Below the pieces are notes generated by a model. That model saw only the letters and a program-made list of their open reading frames with translations. It was not told where the DNA came from and did no database searches. Shown here one piece after another: positions 53,649 through 64,000 of a DNA stretch of 64,000 nt. The translations under genes and the position numbers were made by a program. Within the stretch, counting starts at the first letter, position 1; every line of letters starts with the position of its first letter. Where the stretch lies: contig JAUIMM010000040.1 of assembly GCA_031769625.1 (NCBI GenBank), forward strand, positions 18,612,001-18,676,000, in the 5' to 3' direction. Origin of the DNA: Taudactylus pleione (lineage: Eukaryota > Chordata > Amphibia > Anura > Myobatrachidae).

Positions 53649-54375
53649 TGCCCCTTTTGAGTGCCTTCTTTTCTAAATACTATATTAGAAGGGCACTTAG
53701 TAAGCTAATTTTACAGAGGTACTATAGGTACCAGTGGGCCCTTAATGCTCCGATTGCTGGTACTTGTGGTTCTCCAAGTACAAGCATGCAGGGGAGGCTT
53801 GCTGGGACCTGTAGTTCTATTGCAAAAGACAATATGTTAACTCTTTCTTATGCACCACATTTATACACAATCAACCTGGCACCCACCGCCCAGGGGTGCC
53901 AGGGATAGCACCGGGCTATCAGCCCAGGCCTGGGGAACCCTGGAGAGGGGGACCCTTTTTATTGGGGGGATCCCCACCTCCCCAGTGATCCCCAGATTAG
54001 GCTGACTAGCGGTCAGGGGTAATGCTATAGCTGGGGAACCCGGTAAAATGGTTTCCCTGGCTTGTGGCATTACCCCCCGCTAGAAAAAGTTCAGTGCTGG
54101 TTCTGGAATTTACAGGGGAACCCTACGCATTTTTTCCCCCTGTATTTACAGGACCAGTGCTGGTTGTGCTAAATACAGACGACCCCCTACGTCATTTGTC
54201 CCCTTTATTTTGGTAACCAGGCATGGTTCTGAATAGCCTGGTGCTGGTTTGCTTAATATGGGGACCCCTACGTCATTTGTCTACTGCTTATAGCACAACC
54301 AGTACTGGACCTCCAAAACGTGGGGCTGGTTGAGTTTTTAGGGTGGGGGCACACCGATTTTTTTTTTTTTTTTTT

Positions 54376-54422
54376 ACACAGATGCACGGACGGATCTCAC
54401 TGATCCGTCCATGCATCTGTGT
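54376..54422. repeat. Near-perfect palindrome, unit 1
   Basis: ACACAGATGCACGGACGGAT / ATCCGTCCATGCATCTGTGT with a CTCACTG centre; one mismatch in 20 bp. Confidence 0.9.
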
Positions 54423-55186
54423 CTTTTATCACAGGTGCTTGCCGTACTGATCCGTGCGGGCATCTGTGTTTTGATGCATGCAGGGATACTAGGTGAGTAT
54501 GTGAGATAGTGAGTGTGCATGTATGTGTTAATAAACTTGTTCTTTCTCGGTGTGTGTGTGATTTTTTTTTTTGTTATATTTCTTTTGGAGTGGAACTACA
54601 GGTACCAGCGGGCCTGTAATGCCCTGCTTGCTACTATGTTTTTTCCAAGTTCCAGCATGCAGGGCAGGCTTGCTGGGACCTGTAGTTTTCCTGCAAAAGA
54701 CAATATTATTTCATTTTTTTTTTCACTACACTAGGGGTGCCGTGGATAGCCCCGGGCTATCAGTCTAGGCCTGGGGTGCCCTGGAGAGGGGGACCCCTTT
54801 ATTGGGGGGTTCAATCCTCCCCAGAGATCCCTAGCCTGGGCTGACTAGTGGTCAGGGGTAATGCTTTGGCCGGGGGACCCATTGAAAGGGTTTTCCTGGC
54901 TGTGACATTATTCCCTCTAGAAAGGGTCTGGTGCTGGTTATGGTTAATACAGGGGATCCCTAGACTTTTTTTTTTTCCCCTGTATTTAAAAAACCAAGAC
55001 TGGCTCAGCTGAGCCCAGTGCTGGTTGCACTAAATACAGGGGACTCTATGTCGATTTTCCCCTCTATTTTCACAACCAGGACCAGCTGTAAAAATCACAG
55101 GGCTGTTTGTGCTTTAGGGAGGAGGGAAGGGGGGACATGCCATTTGAAAAATAAAAATTACACTTGTTTTCAATTTTTTTTTTTTA

Positions 55187-55292
55187 ACACAGATGCATGG
55201 ACGGATCTCACTGATCCGTCCATGCATCTGTGTCTTATTTTTTTTTCTCAGATGCATGCACACACCGATCGCCCTGATCCGTGTGTGCATCT
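55187..55292. repeat. Two consecutive palindromes, unit 2
   Basis: 55187-55233 repeats the unit 1 palindrome with perfect 20-bp arms (ACACAGATGCATGGACGGAT). 55250-55292 is a related one with arms AGATGCATGCACACACCGAT and its near complement. A third, weaker version follows at about 55310-55355. Confidence 0.85.
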
Positions 55293-55572
55293 CTGAATTA
55301 TTTTTTTTAACACAGATGCCTGCATAACTAATCTTACTGATCCGTGCATGCAGTCAGTTATCTTTAAATCTTGCATGATAGTTCTTATGTCAAAATGTGC
55401 TGTTTAAGCACCATATCGTGACCTGGAGTGCCGGGTAGTGTTCAAAGGAAATCGTCCCTGATGGTTAATAAATGATAAAAAAAAATCTTCCCATTTGGTC
55501 ACCACAACAATCCCACTCTGTTGCAACATCCTTCTCACTCCATACATCTATCTCATTTAGAATACACATTCA

Positions 55573-56008
55573 GGACCTGATTCAGACCCAGTCGCAAGCG
55601 CTGAGCGCTCGCAACCTGGTCCATGGTGGCTCAGAGCGCATGCGCACGACAGAGCCAGCTCCGTCGTGCACATGCGCGATACCCGGATAGCGACGGGCAA
55701 TCTGTCGCTCTGGGTCTCGCACCAAAGGGGGCGTGCTGTCGATGTTGAGTGACAACACGCCCCCTTTGGTGATGTCAGTGGGAGAGCTTTCGGCTCTGTT
55801 TGAGCCGAAAGCTCTCTGGGGTTTGCGGCCATGAGACCCTACCACAAGGGTCTCGTCACAAGCCAGATGGTCTTGACCATCGTGACCATCATCCTGGCCG
55901 CTCGCATTAGCTGTGGGTGGCAACCCAGGAGGCCGCTCCATTTTAAAAAAAAAACGCCCTGATTCAGAGCGAGCGCTCTGTCAGAGCATCCGGCTCTGAA
56001 TCAGGGCC
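55573..56008. mobile_element. GGCCTGATTCAGA-ended palindromic MITE, copy 4
   Basis: Starts GGACCTGATTCAGACC and ends GGCTCTGAATCAGGGCC, with TCAG on both sides (55570-55573 region and 56009-56012). Shares GATGGTCTTGACCATCGTGA, GAGACCCTACCACAAGGGTC and GGCCGCTCGCATTAGCTGTG with the copy at 17686-17976. Also has GAGAGCTTTCGGCTC / GAGCCGAAAGCTCTC (55781-55815) and GGGGGCGTGCTGTCGATGTT / ACAACACGCCCCC hairpins. Confidence 0.75.
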
Positions 56009-57250
56009 TCAGTTCCCTAATTGCTGCGGGGGATAGTTTACACTGGAGCAATTCATCATTGATCCGGTGTGGGGACAGCTGCTCAGAAAAGCAGCTGTCA
56101 CCTCGGTTAGTATCACAGCTACTGCATTTCTTACCTCCGCCCCGTCTGCCCGGCTACGCATTTGTGACGCGAGGTTTTCAGTTTTCGGAGAATATCAGGG
56201 GGTCCTATCGGACCACTAACGACGAATGGCCTGGTAACTAATATATTCGGAAACTAGTGTTTCTGCATGGTTACCGGGCCATTTATCGATAATGAATAGG
56301 CCCTATAGTCATGTAGTAATCCCGCCTACTTTGGTGTTGGTTCTGCCTACAGTTGATTTGTTGTCGCCCATGTAAGGCCACTTTCTAATCAGCCCCTGAA
56401 AACAGTGGCTGGTTCATAGGGAGGGACCAGCCACAAGGAAAATTGAAATACCGTTATCCGATAGACCAGTGGCCCAGCCCTCTCCCACTATGCCAGCACA
56501 ACTGTGGGTACATGATGGACCTCTAAGTCTTGGGGTGGCATGTGACCAGGGGTGTAGCGAGGGTGGATCGGTTGGAGCGTAGGCTCTAAGCGCCAGCAGG
56601 GACAGAAGGCGCCGCAAAGGATTGTTGCAGTGCTCGGCCCTGGCTCCTTCCTTACAGGCTGCCTCTGCAGCTGTCACTCAGGTAGCGTGGGCGTATTCTA
56701 ATTACGCCATACGTCGATGCCTTTTACAGAGAGCCATGGAGGCAGAGATGGGGGAGACCAGCCGAATGTCACAGTGAGCCCAGGAGGGACAGAGGGAGCA
56801 GCGCTTGTCACAGTGAGGTAGCAGCTGCTCTGGACCTTTGTGATTAAAGCAGTTTGTACGCAGGGCCGGCAACAGAAATCTTGGGGCCCGGTACACTGAT
56901 GTCTCTGGAGCCCCCAGCTTCTAACCATCACCCCGATCCTGCACATCCCTCCCCTGCATGTGTGATATGTGAAGCATGAGAATATTAACTGAAAGATGTG
57001 CCAGCCTTTATATAAAGTAAAAATACACTATGACTTACCACGCACTCTCTCTGTCACTAACTATACAGGCTGTAGTTATTGATATTTTAGAGGCGCAAAA
57101 ATTATATAAATGTCAGCTCCAATCTATTGTCCAATCCTGCCCAATACAAGAAAATGTATAAACTAAATAATAGTATAGGAAAAAAGATCAAAGAGCGCAC
57201 TTATTGTAGACAATTATGCATATACACATATATTTATATCCATACACACT
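56009..57250. other. Unassigned intron sequence
   Basis: Several GC-richer blocks that look repeat-derived (AGCAGCTG palindromes near 56075-56100; GTAACCGGGCCATTTATCG near 56270; GGGCCGGCAACAGAAATCTT near 56864), but no boundaries or family could be set. Confidence 0.35.
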
Positions 57251-57251
57251 T

Positions 57252-57380
57252 AGATGCTGTTTTATTGATTGCCACAGCACAGTTTTGAAAAATTTATACT
57301 CGGTAATTATCACTACTGCTCCCATCAGATGCTGTTTTATAGATTGCCACAGCACAGTTTTGAAAAATTTATACTCGGAA
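57252..57380. repeat. 55-bp direct duplication, 75-bp period
   Basis: AGATGCTGTTTTATTGATTG ... GAAAAATTTATACTCGG occurs at 57252 and again at 57327 with one difference. Confidence 0.85.
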
Positions 57381-57499
57381 ACTCCCTACTACACTCACTG
57401 CTTGGACATAACACTTCAGACTGGATCGGCTTGGTACATTGTAATTTTGCCCTCATACTACATAATTTCTTGTTTGTATTGCCTTTTCCCATTGCGTCA

Positions 57500-58445
57500 C
57501 ATCTATCCACTTTAATCATTTATTTAATAACTAATTCCTGCACCCACTACTCACACACCTCTCTTTATATATCACTTTCGGAGCTGCACTCATACATTAG
57601 CAGCGCTGCTCTTTTATCTCTATTTTTGAACATTTAACAACTTTAATCCACACTGTCTCTATATCACACAGCCTCCACTCCAGTTTTCATCTCACTAATT
57701 ACCTCGTCCATAGCATGAATACTCTTACTTCAAACACCCCCCTTATTCAGTGCCCACATAATCCTCTGCTTTATCCATCCTTATCCTCCCCCTCTTGTCT
57801 CCTATGCTTGCTGTTCCCCCTTTTTTCTCTCATCAGTGCTTTCCAACCCTCTGCTTCTTTCCCCCGCCATTACTGTTCCTCCATTCTCAACCACCTCCCT
57901 CCCTCCATGGCCTTGCTACCCCACCACTAGGCTCACCTGGTTCTGCCTATCACCTCCAGGGCTACCAAGAGAAATTCTGGGCCCGGGTACTGCAACATCC
58001 TGTGGGACCACCCACTCATTGGAGCATGGCATAGCATCCAGCAGCTGGGATTAAAGTAGTCACTACTGTATTAGGATGGCGGGACAGTCCCATAATATAT
58101 CCATTTTTTATCAGGATGTATGTAGATGCTAAAATGTAACACACAATAATTAAAGTGCTACAACTTTATTTTGTACATCTCTCATGTAAATAACACATAA
58201 ACAAAATCTATTTTCTGTAATAGAGACAGATGAATGAAGGACTTAATCTTGACATAACATCAGGTTATCTTAAACACACATACCGCAGCACATATCCTAA
58301 CCCACTGCTCCATGCGCCTTCCTCACTATCTACCCCATCTGTGTCGCCCCTGTCTGTCTGCCCCTCCCCTTTAGAATGTAAGCTCTCATGAGCAGGGCCC
58401 TCATCCCTCACGTGCTTCTCCTCCCCCTACTTATAATATAATTTA
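57500..58445 (+). mobile_element. LINE-type 3' region, part left of hAT copy 3
   Basis: Pyrimidine-rich non-coding sequence ending with TTAGAATGTAAGCTCTCATG AGCAGGGCC, the tail seen on vertebrate L2-like retroelements and their SINEs. It continues at 63232 after hAT copy 3. No RT coding is recognisable here. Confidence 0.5.
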
Positions 58446-58464
58446 CTCCTAACTAGGGGTGAGC

Positions 58465-58555
58465 GGGTTCGGATTTCTGAAATCCGAACCCCCCGAGCCC
58501 CCCCGATCCGAGGCAGATCCGAGTCAGGCTCGACTTTTCCCGCCTGACTCGGATC
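58465..58555. repeat. Twin subterminal hairpins at the hAT end (copy 3)
   Basis: 58465-58491: GGGTTCGGATTTC / GAAATCCGAACCC. 58516-58555: GATCCGAGTCAGG / CCTGACTCGGATC. Same order and spacing class as the other copies. Confidence 0.65.
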
Positions 58556-58612
58556 TGAAATCGAGGCAAAACGTCATCATCCCGCCTTCCGAGTCTCGCG
58601 GGTTTTGGAACC

Positions 58613-58620
58613 TATATAAG
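58613..58620 (+). promoter_or_regulatory. TATA box of hAT copy 3
   Basis: TATATAAG, with ACGTCATCA (58571-58579) upstream and CCATTTTCTCACTCGG downstream. Equivalent positions in copies 1 and 2 are conserved. Confidence 0.55.
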
Positions 58621-59019
58621 GTACCCGCGTCGGTGCCATTTTCTCACTCGGCTGTGGACAGTGAAGAGGGAGGGTGGGAGTTAGGGCTGGCTGGGCTGTG
58701 TAGTGTAGTGTAGTGCAGAGTAGTGTTGTGCTGTGCTGTGCTGCGTTGTGCTGTGCTGCTGTTGTCCACTACTTCAAAGTCCATAGGGGCTGGCTGTGTT
58801 GTGCTGTGCTGCTGTTGTTAATAGGGGCTGTGTCCACTACTTCAAAGTCCATAGGGGCTGGCTGGACTGTGTTGTGCAGTCAGTTCTCCATAGGGGCTGT
58901 GTCCACTCCAAAGTCCTGTGCAGTGTCCCAGTCCTAAAGGGGTGCTGTAGTGTTGTCCAGGGGGTGCTCTGTCCATCAGGGGTGCTCCCCCCAAGTGCTA
59001 AAAAAATAATATTTTTTGT

Positions 59020-59520
59020 GTGTTTGTGAATTGTGTGCGCAGTAGCCGCACGTGCATCAACAAAGTAGTGCCAAGCGTGCGCCTGTGTCATAAGTAAAGG
59101 GCCGACTGGCTTGACCGTTAAAGGGTGCTGTAACCCCCAAAGTACACTCCAGTCCAAACCAAAAAAATATATATTTTCTGTGTTTGTGAATTGTGTGCGC
59201 AGTAGCCGCACGTGCATCAACAAAGTAGTGCCAAGCGTGCGCCTGTGTCATAAGTAAAGGGCCGACTGGCTTGACCGTTAAAGGGCGCTGTAACCCCCAA
59301 AGTACACTCCAGTCCAAACCAAAAAAATATATATTTTCTGTGTTTGTGAATTGTGTGCGCAGTAGCCGCACGTGCATCAACAAAGGAGCAGCGCCATGCG
59401 TGCGCCTGTGTCCCATAAGTAAAGAGCCGGCTGGCTCATTTTTTAAAGGCTGGTGTAACCCACAAAGTGCACTACTCTCCAGCAAAAATAAAAAAATATT
59501 TTCTGTGTTTAGGCGCACGT
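59020..59520. repeat. Subterminal tandem array of hAT copy 3 (three 160-bp units)
   Basis: CACGTG at 59049, 59209 and 59369, exactly 160 bp apart, each within GCCGCACGTGCATCAACAAA. The unit matches the arrays of copies 1 and 2. Confidence 0.92.
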
Positions 59521-59544
59521 ATATATCAAATCGATATAACATAA

Positions 59545-62500
59545 ATGGAGGACCAAACTTTCTCCGATAAAAATAAAATAGAGAAAGATCAAGAACCACT
59601 TCCTCCTAGTGCTGAAGCTGCTGCCACTAGTCATGACATAGACGATAACATGCCATCAACGTCGTCTGCCAAGGCCGATGCCCAATGTCATAATAGAGGG
59701 CACATACAATCCCAAATGACAAAGTTCAGGAAAATGACCTTGAAAAAAACATTTAAATCAGCTGAAGATAAACGTAAACTTGCCAATATGCCATTTACGA
59801 CACGGAGTGGCAAGGAACGGCTAAGGTCGATCCCTAGTATGTTCATGACTAGTGGTTCAGCTTCACATGACGATGGAAGCCCTCCTCCCACTAAAAAAAT
59901 CAAACGAGTTAAGCTGGCAAAAGCACAGCGAAGAACTGTGCTTTTCTAAGAAGATATCACAAATCCCCAAGGAGAGTCCAAGTGTGGTGGTGGTTGCGAT
60001 GCCTGACCTTCCCAGCACTGGACGGGAAGAGGTGGCTCTTTCCACCATTTGCACGCCCCCTGCAAGTGCTGAAAGGAGCACCCACAGTCCACTTGTTGAT
60101 ATGTAAATTGAAGATGTCACTGTTGAAGTACAACAGGATGAGGATATTGGTGTAGCTGGCGCTGAGGAGGAAGTTGGCGAGGAGGATTCTGATGGTGATG
60201 TGGTTTGTTTAAATCCGGCTCCGGGGGAGACAGTTGTTGTCCGTGGGATGAAAAAGCCCATCACGGTCATGCCTGGGCAGAAGACCAAACATTCCACCTC
60301 TTTGGTGTGGCAATATTTCTATCCAAATCCGGACAACAACTGTCTTGCCATATGTACCTTATGTAAAGGTGGAATAAGTAGGGGTAGGGACGTTAACCAC
60401 CTAGGAACATCCTCCCTTATACGGCACCTGCAGCGCGTTCATAATAAGTTACTGTCAAGTTCAGAAACTTTGGCTAAGACCGTAAGCAGTCCAGGGACAC
60501 CTAAATCCCGTTGTCCTGTTGTATCCAAGCGCCTGCAAACCACACCGTCAACTCCCTCCTCGTCAATTTCCTCCTTAGTCAGGATCGGAAGTAGTCCTGC
60601 AGGCCATGTCACTGGCATGACTGACTCTCCTATCCCGGATTCCTCCGGAGGATCCTGCATTGCTACGCCTCCTGCTGCCGTTGCTGCTGCTGGGAGTCGT
60701 TCATCATCCCAGAGAGGAAGTAGGAACACCACTACTTTTACTAAACAATTGACCCTCCAACAGTCCTTAGCGAGGAGGATGAAGTACGACAGCAGTCATC
60801 CTGAAGCAAAACGTATAACTGAGGTCTTGACTGCTATGTTGGTGTTAGATGTGCGTCCGGTATCCGCCATTAGTGCAGTGGGATTTAGAAAATTGCTGGA
60901 GGTAGTGTGTCCCCGGTTCCAAATCCGTCTAGATTCCACTTCACTAGGCAGGCGATACCGAGACTGTACAGAAACGTCAGAAAAAGTGTCCTCAGTGTCC
61001 TGAAAAATGCCGTTGTACCCAATGTCCACTTAACCATGGACATGTGGACAAGTGGAACAGGGCAGACTAAGGACTATATGACTGTGACAGCCCACTGGGT
61101 AGATGTATCACCTTATGCAGCAACAGCAGCAGCGTCACCAGTCGCAGCATCTCAGAAACGCCAGCTCGTTCCAAGGCAGGCTACGCTGTGTATCACCGGT
61201 TTCAGTAAGAGGCACACCGCCGACAACCTCTTAGAGAAACTGAGGGAAATCATTGCCCAGTGGCTTACCCCACTTAGACTCTCCTGGGGATTTGTGATAT
61301 CTGACAACGCCACCAATTTTGTGCGGGCATTACATCTGGGCAAATTCCAGCACGTCCCATGTTTTGCTCACACAATAAACTTGGTGGTGCAGAATTTTCT
61401 GAAAAGCGACAGGGGCGTACAGGAGACGCTTTGGGTGGCCCGAAAAATTTCTGGCCACTTTCGCCATTCAGCGACTGCGTGCTGAAGACTGGAGCACCAG
61501 CAAACACTCTTGAACCTGCCCCGCCATCACCTGAAGCAAGAGGTTGTGACGCGGTGGAACTCAACCCTCTATATGCTTCAGAGGATGGAGGAGCAGCAAA
61601 AGGCCATTCAAGCCTATACATCCACCTATGACATAGGCAAAGGAGGGGGTATGCACCTGACTCAAGCGTAGTGGAGAATGATTTCTGTGTTGTGCAAGGT
61701 TCTCCAGCCCTTCGAACTTGCCACACGTGAAGTCAGTTCAGACACTGCCAGCTTGAGTCAGGTCATTCCCCTCATCAGGCTTTTGCAGAAGCAGCTGGAG
61801 AAAGTGAAGGAGGAGCTAAGACGGAGCGATTCCGCTCGGCATGTGGGACTTGTGGATGAAGCCCTTCATTCGCTTTGCCAGGATTCCAGGGTGGTCAATC
61901 TGTTGAAATCAGACCACTACATTTTGGCCACCGTGCTCGATCCTAGGTTTAAAGCCTATGTGGTGTCTCTCTTTCCGGCCGACACAAGCCTGCAGAGGTG
62001 CAAAGACCTGCTGGTGAACACACTGTCAGCTGAAGCGGAACGTGACACGTCAACAGCTCCTTCTTCATTTTCTCCCGCAACTGGGGCTGCCAGGAAAAAA
62101 CTTAGGTATCCTAAGCAACCCGCTGGCGGTGATGCAGGGCAGGCAGGACCAAGTTTGGACATCTGGTCCGGACTGAAGGACCTGGCAACAATTTCTGACA
62201 TGTCTACTGTCACTGCATATGATACTGTCACCATTGACAGAATGGTGGAGGATTACATCGGTGACAGCATCCAAGTAGGCATGTCAGACAGTCCATACCT
62301 GTACTGGCAGGAAAAAGAGGCAATTTGGAGGCCCTGTACAAACTGGCTCTATTTTACCTGAGTTGCCCCCCCTCCAGTGTGTACTCCGAAAGAGTGTTTA
62401 GTGCAGCCGGGAACCTTGTCAGCGAAAGGCGTAGGAGGTTGCTTCCACAGAATGTGGAGAAGATGATGTTCATCAAAATGAATTATCAACTTTTCCAGGG

Positions 62501-62639
62501 AGACCAGCCTCCAGAACGTACAGAGGGACCTGTGGTGGTCGATTCAAGTGGGGACGAGTTAATACTTTGTGAGGATGAGGATGTACACACTGAAGAGGGT
62601 GAGGAATCGGTGGATGAGGATGACATCTTGCCTCCGTAG
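59545..62639 (+). pseudogene. hAT transposase pseudogene of copy 3
   Basis: Starts MEDQTFSDKNK and runs in frame into MTLKKTF, showing the full N terminus. Lesions relative to copy 2: an extra T near 59943 (stop at 59947); CAA to TAA at 60104; a C lost near 60927; CGA to TGA at 61483; CAG to TAG at 61669; a C lost near 62333; and an in-frame 9-bp loss in the acidic tail. The BED finger keeps both cysteines (ICTLC, 60353-60364). Catalytic blocks HLTMDMWTS, VISDNATN and YSERVFSAAG are present. At least one stop (CGA to TGA) is a CpG transition. Not translatable as a whole. Confidence 0.92.
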
Positions 62640-63231
62640 AGCCAGTTTGTGCAGGGACAGATTAATTGCCAGCTTGTTTTGTGGGGGCCCAAACGAACCA
62701 ATCATTTCAGCCACAGTTGTGTGGCAGACCCTGGCGCTGAAATGATTGGTTTGTTAAAGTGTGCATGTCCTGTTTATACAACATAAGGGTGGGTGGGAGG
62801 GCCCAAGGACAATTCCATCTTGCACCTCTTTTTTTTCTTTGCATTATGTACAGTTTGGGGCCTAGTTTTTGAAACTGCCATCCTGTCTGCCACTGCAGTA
62901 TCACGCCTAGATGGGTCACGTGTTTGTGCCGCCCACTCGTGTCGCTTAGCATAGTCATCCAGCTACCTCGGTGCAACCTTTTGGACATAAAAACACTATT
63001 GTGAGGTGTGAGGTGTTCAGAATAGACTGGAAATGAGTGGAAATTAAGGTTATTGAGGTTAATAATAGCATAGGAGCAGAAAAACCTACAAATTCTGTGA
63101 TTTTACAGATCCAAAACACGGAAGGGTGGTTTTGGGAAAACCAATCCAGATCCAAAACACGAAGAAAGATCCAGATCCAAAACCAAAACACAAAACACGA
63201 AAAGTGGCCGGTGCACACCCCTACTCCTAAC

Positions 63232-63430
63232 TCCCCACAATGACACCTAACACCTGGTTGCTCATGTCCTGCTGCTTGTGTTATGCAGCTATGTTTATAA
63301 ACCATGTCCTTGTCCTACATTGTTTTGTATTACTGTTAACTGTTTTTCTTGTGTGCTCATTTATGTACTGTGTAAGGCGCTGCGGAACCTTTGTGGCGCC
63401 ATATAAATAAAGGATAATAATAATAGTCCA
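63232..63430 (+). mobile_element. LINE-type 3' tail, part right of hAT copy 3
   Basis: Continues 57500-58445 and ends GTGTAAGGCGCTGCGGAACC then GGCGCCATATAAATAAAGG and a (TAA)n tail at 63413-63425. This end is typical of abundant frog L2-like retroelements. The tail marks the 3' end. Confidence 0.6.
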
Positions 63431-64000
63431 AAAAATCTCTTCTTAGTAGTCAATAACAACCAGGGTCTTCGATGTATTCAATCCTTTTATCCTCAGTGGT
63501 GTAGTATATATAAAACAAGAAGAAAGAAAAGGGCACAATGTGTAGATTTTTCCAGGTAAAATACAAAGAAGGAACGCTAAAAGATCCACTAAGGGAACCA
63601 CTCTATCACAAAATTCACCAAAACGTACCCAAACTTACATAAATGTAATTAGGTTTAAACCTAAAGCAATATCTTTATATCGTGCACATTTAATCCGACG
63701 GGAACACCAGAAAAATGTGTGATATTTTTCAAAGGTTGGCGTACCCCACTCCCATTATGACATAGCAAAAAAAACACCTCAAGGTATCTTTTTCTTCAAA
63801 AGGATGCATACCATACTCACACAAATACTGAGTGGATTTCTCCTATAAAGGTATATTTTTCTTTCCTTTATTCATATATGAATTAATCCAAACTTCATAT
63901 CACGTTTAAAAAGCTAATTTATTCCACGTTTAAAAAGGTAATTTATTCCACAAAATATCCAATAAAAACAGGATGATCAAACAAAATAGTAGAAATTGGG
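63431..64000. other. Unassigned; possible PLE-flank-type sequence
   Basis: AT-rich, contains a repeated TTTAAAAAGCTAATTTATTCC / TTTAAAAAGGTAATTTATTCC pair at 63904-63951. No coding part. Confidence 0.3.

Larger units (their letters stand above)
53711..55345. repeat. Tandem duplication of a ~0.85-kb repeat with palindromes
   Basis: Unit 1 is about 53711-54480 and unit 2 about 54593-55345. Shared blocks in order: GGTACCAG(C/T)GGGCC, GGCTTGCTGGGACCTGTAGT, TGCAAAAGACAATAT, GGGGTGCC...CCGGGCTATCAG, TGGAGAGGGGGACCC, CTGACTAG(C/T)GGTCAGGGGT, TTTTTTTACACAGATGCA and a palindrome. Units are diverged. No coding capacity; class unknown. Confidence 0.75.
58454..63223 (+). mobile_element. hAT DNA transposon, copy 3 (4,770 bp, opposite orientation)
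   Basis: Starts TAGGGGTGAGCGGG and ends CCGGTGCACACCCCTA, with an exact 8-bp duplication CTCCTAAC at 58446-58453 and 63224-63231. Reads left to right: twin hairpins, TATA box, three-unit array, transposase pseudogene, 3' end. Inserted in a LINE 3' tail. Its sequence is close to copy 2 throughout. Confidence 0.95.
41134..64000 (+). other. WNT2: WNT2 intron 3 (5' part, runs off the window)
   Basis: Starts at the donor after exon 3. No exon with the next expected Wnt block (a KRFLKQECKCHG-like segment) was found to the end of the window, so the intron is at least 22.9 kb. It carries two of the three hAT copies, a nested Penelope-like element, a Tc1-like element and large tandem or palindromic repeats. 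Confidence 0.85.

Noticed and set aside
41134..64000. Further WNT2 exons
   Set aside because: No segment resembling the next Wnt block (CKCHG.SGSC) was found in any frame read.

Overview
This is animal nuclear DNA, almost certainly from a frog or toad with a large genome. Two conserved protein-coding exons of the signalling gene WNT2 lie on the + strand at 7932-8167 and 40856-41133. Both have exact splice sites and matching codon phases. They are exons 2 and 3, so the window holds the end of intron 1 (1-7931), all of intron 2 (about 32.7 kb) and the first 22.9 kb of intron 3. Exon 1 and the last exons lie outside. No prokaryotic features and no other host gene were recognised.

Nearly everything else is transposable elements, many nested in one another. 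The clearest are three copies of one hAT DNA transposon (1706-4530, 44388-49645, 58454-63223). Each has the same asymmetric ends and a perfect 8-bp target-site duplication. The middle copy keeps a 971-codon transposase frame with hAT catalytic residues, but it has lost its N-terminal 63 codons to a one-base frameshift and one zinc-binding cysteine to a 9-bp deletion. The third copy keeps the cysteine pair but has several frameshifts and stops. The first is a deletion derivative. Between promoter and transposase every copy carries a tandem array of 155-160 bp units, most containing a CACGTG site (6, 3 and 4 units). In copy 1 three diverged units also fill the internal transposase deletion.

Other elements by region: 1-7.9 kb, an old L1/Tx1-type LINE split by hAT copy 1, a tRNA-derived SINE and hairpin MITEs. 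8.2-12 kb, an L2-type LINE and an element with an internal TAACCC-rich array. 12-16.5 kb, a Penelope-like element (PLE) with a GIY-YIG domain and duplicated flanks. 17-30 kb, palindromic MITEs, L1 and L2 fragments, TA microsatellites and two more TAACCC elements. 31-40 kb, a complete but dead Tc1-like transposon, an L2 fragment, and a second Tc1-like element split by a 2.5-kb composite repeat. 41-50.6 kb, paired MITE-like elements, then a nested PLE with inverted arms, reverse-transcriptase pieces and 51-bp direct repeats around hAT copy 2. 50.6-57 kb, a third Tc1-like element split by a relative of the same composite repeat, then a tandem duplication with near-perfect palindromes. 57-63.4 kb, a LINE 3' tail split by hAT copy 3.

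The elements do not form a pathway. They record successive insertions into large WNT2 introns. Family assignments rest on reading motifs and translated frames by eye. Boundaries of elements without visible terminal repeats are approximate.
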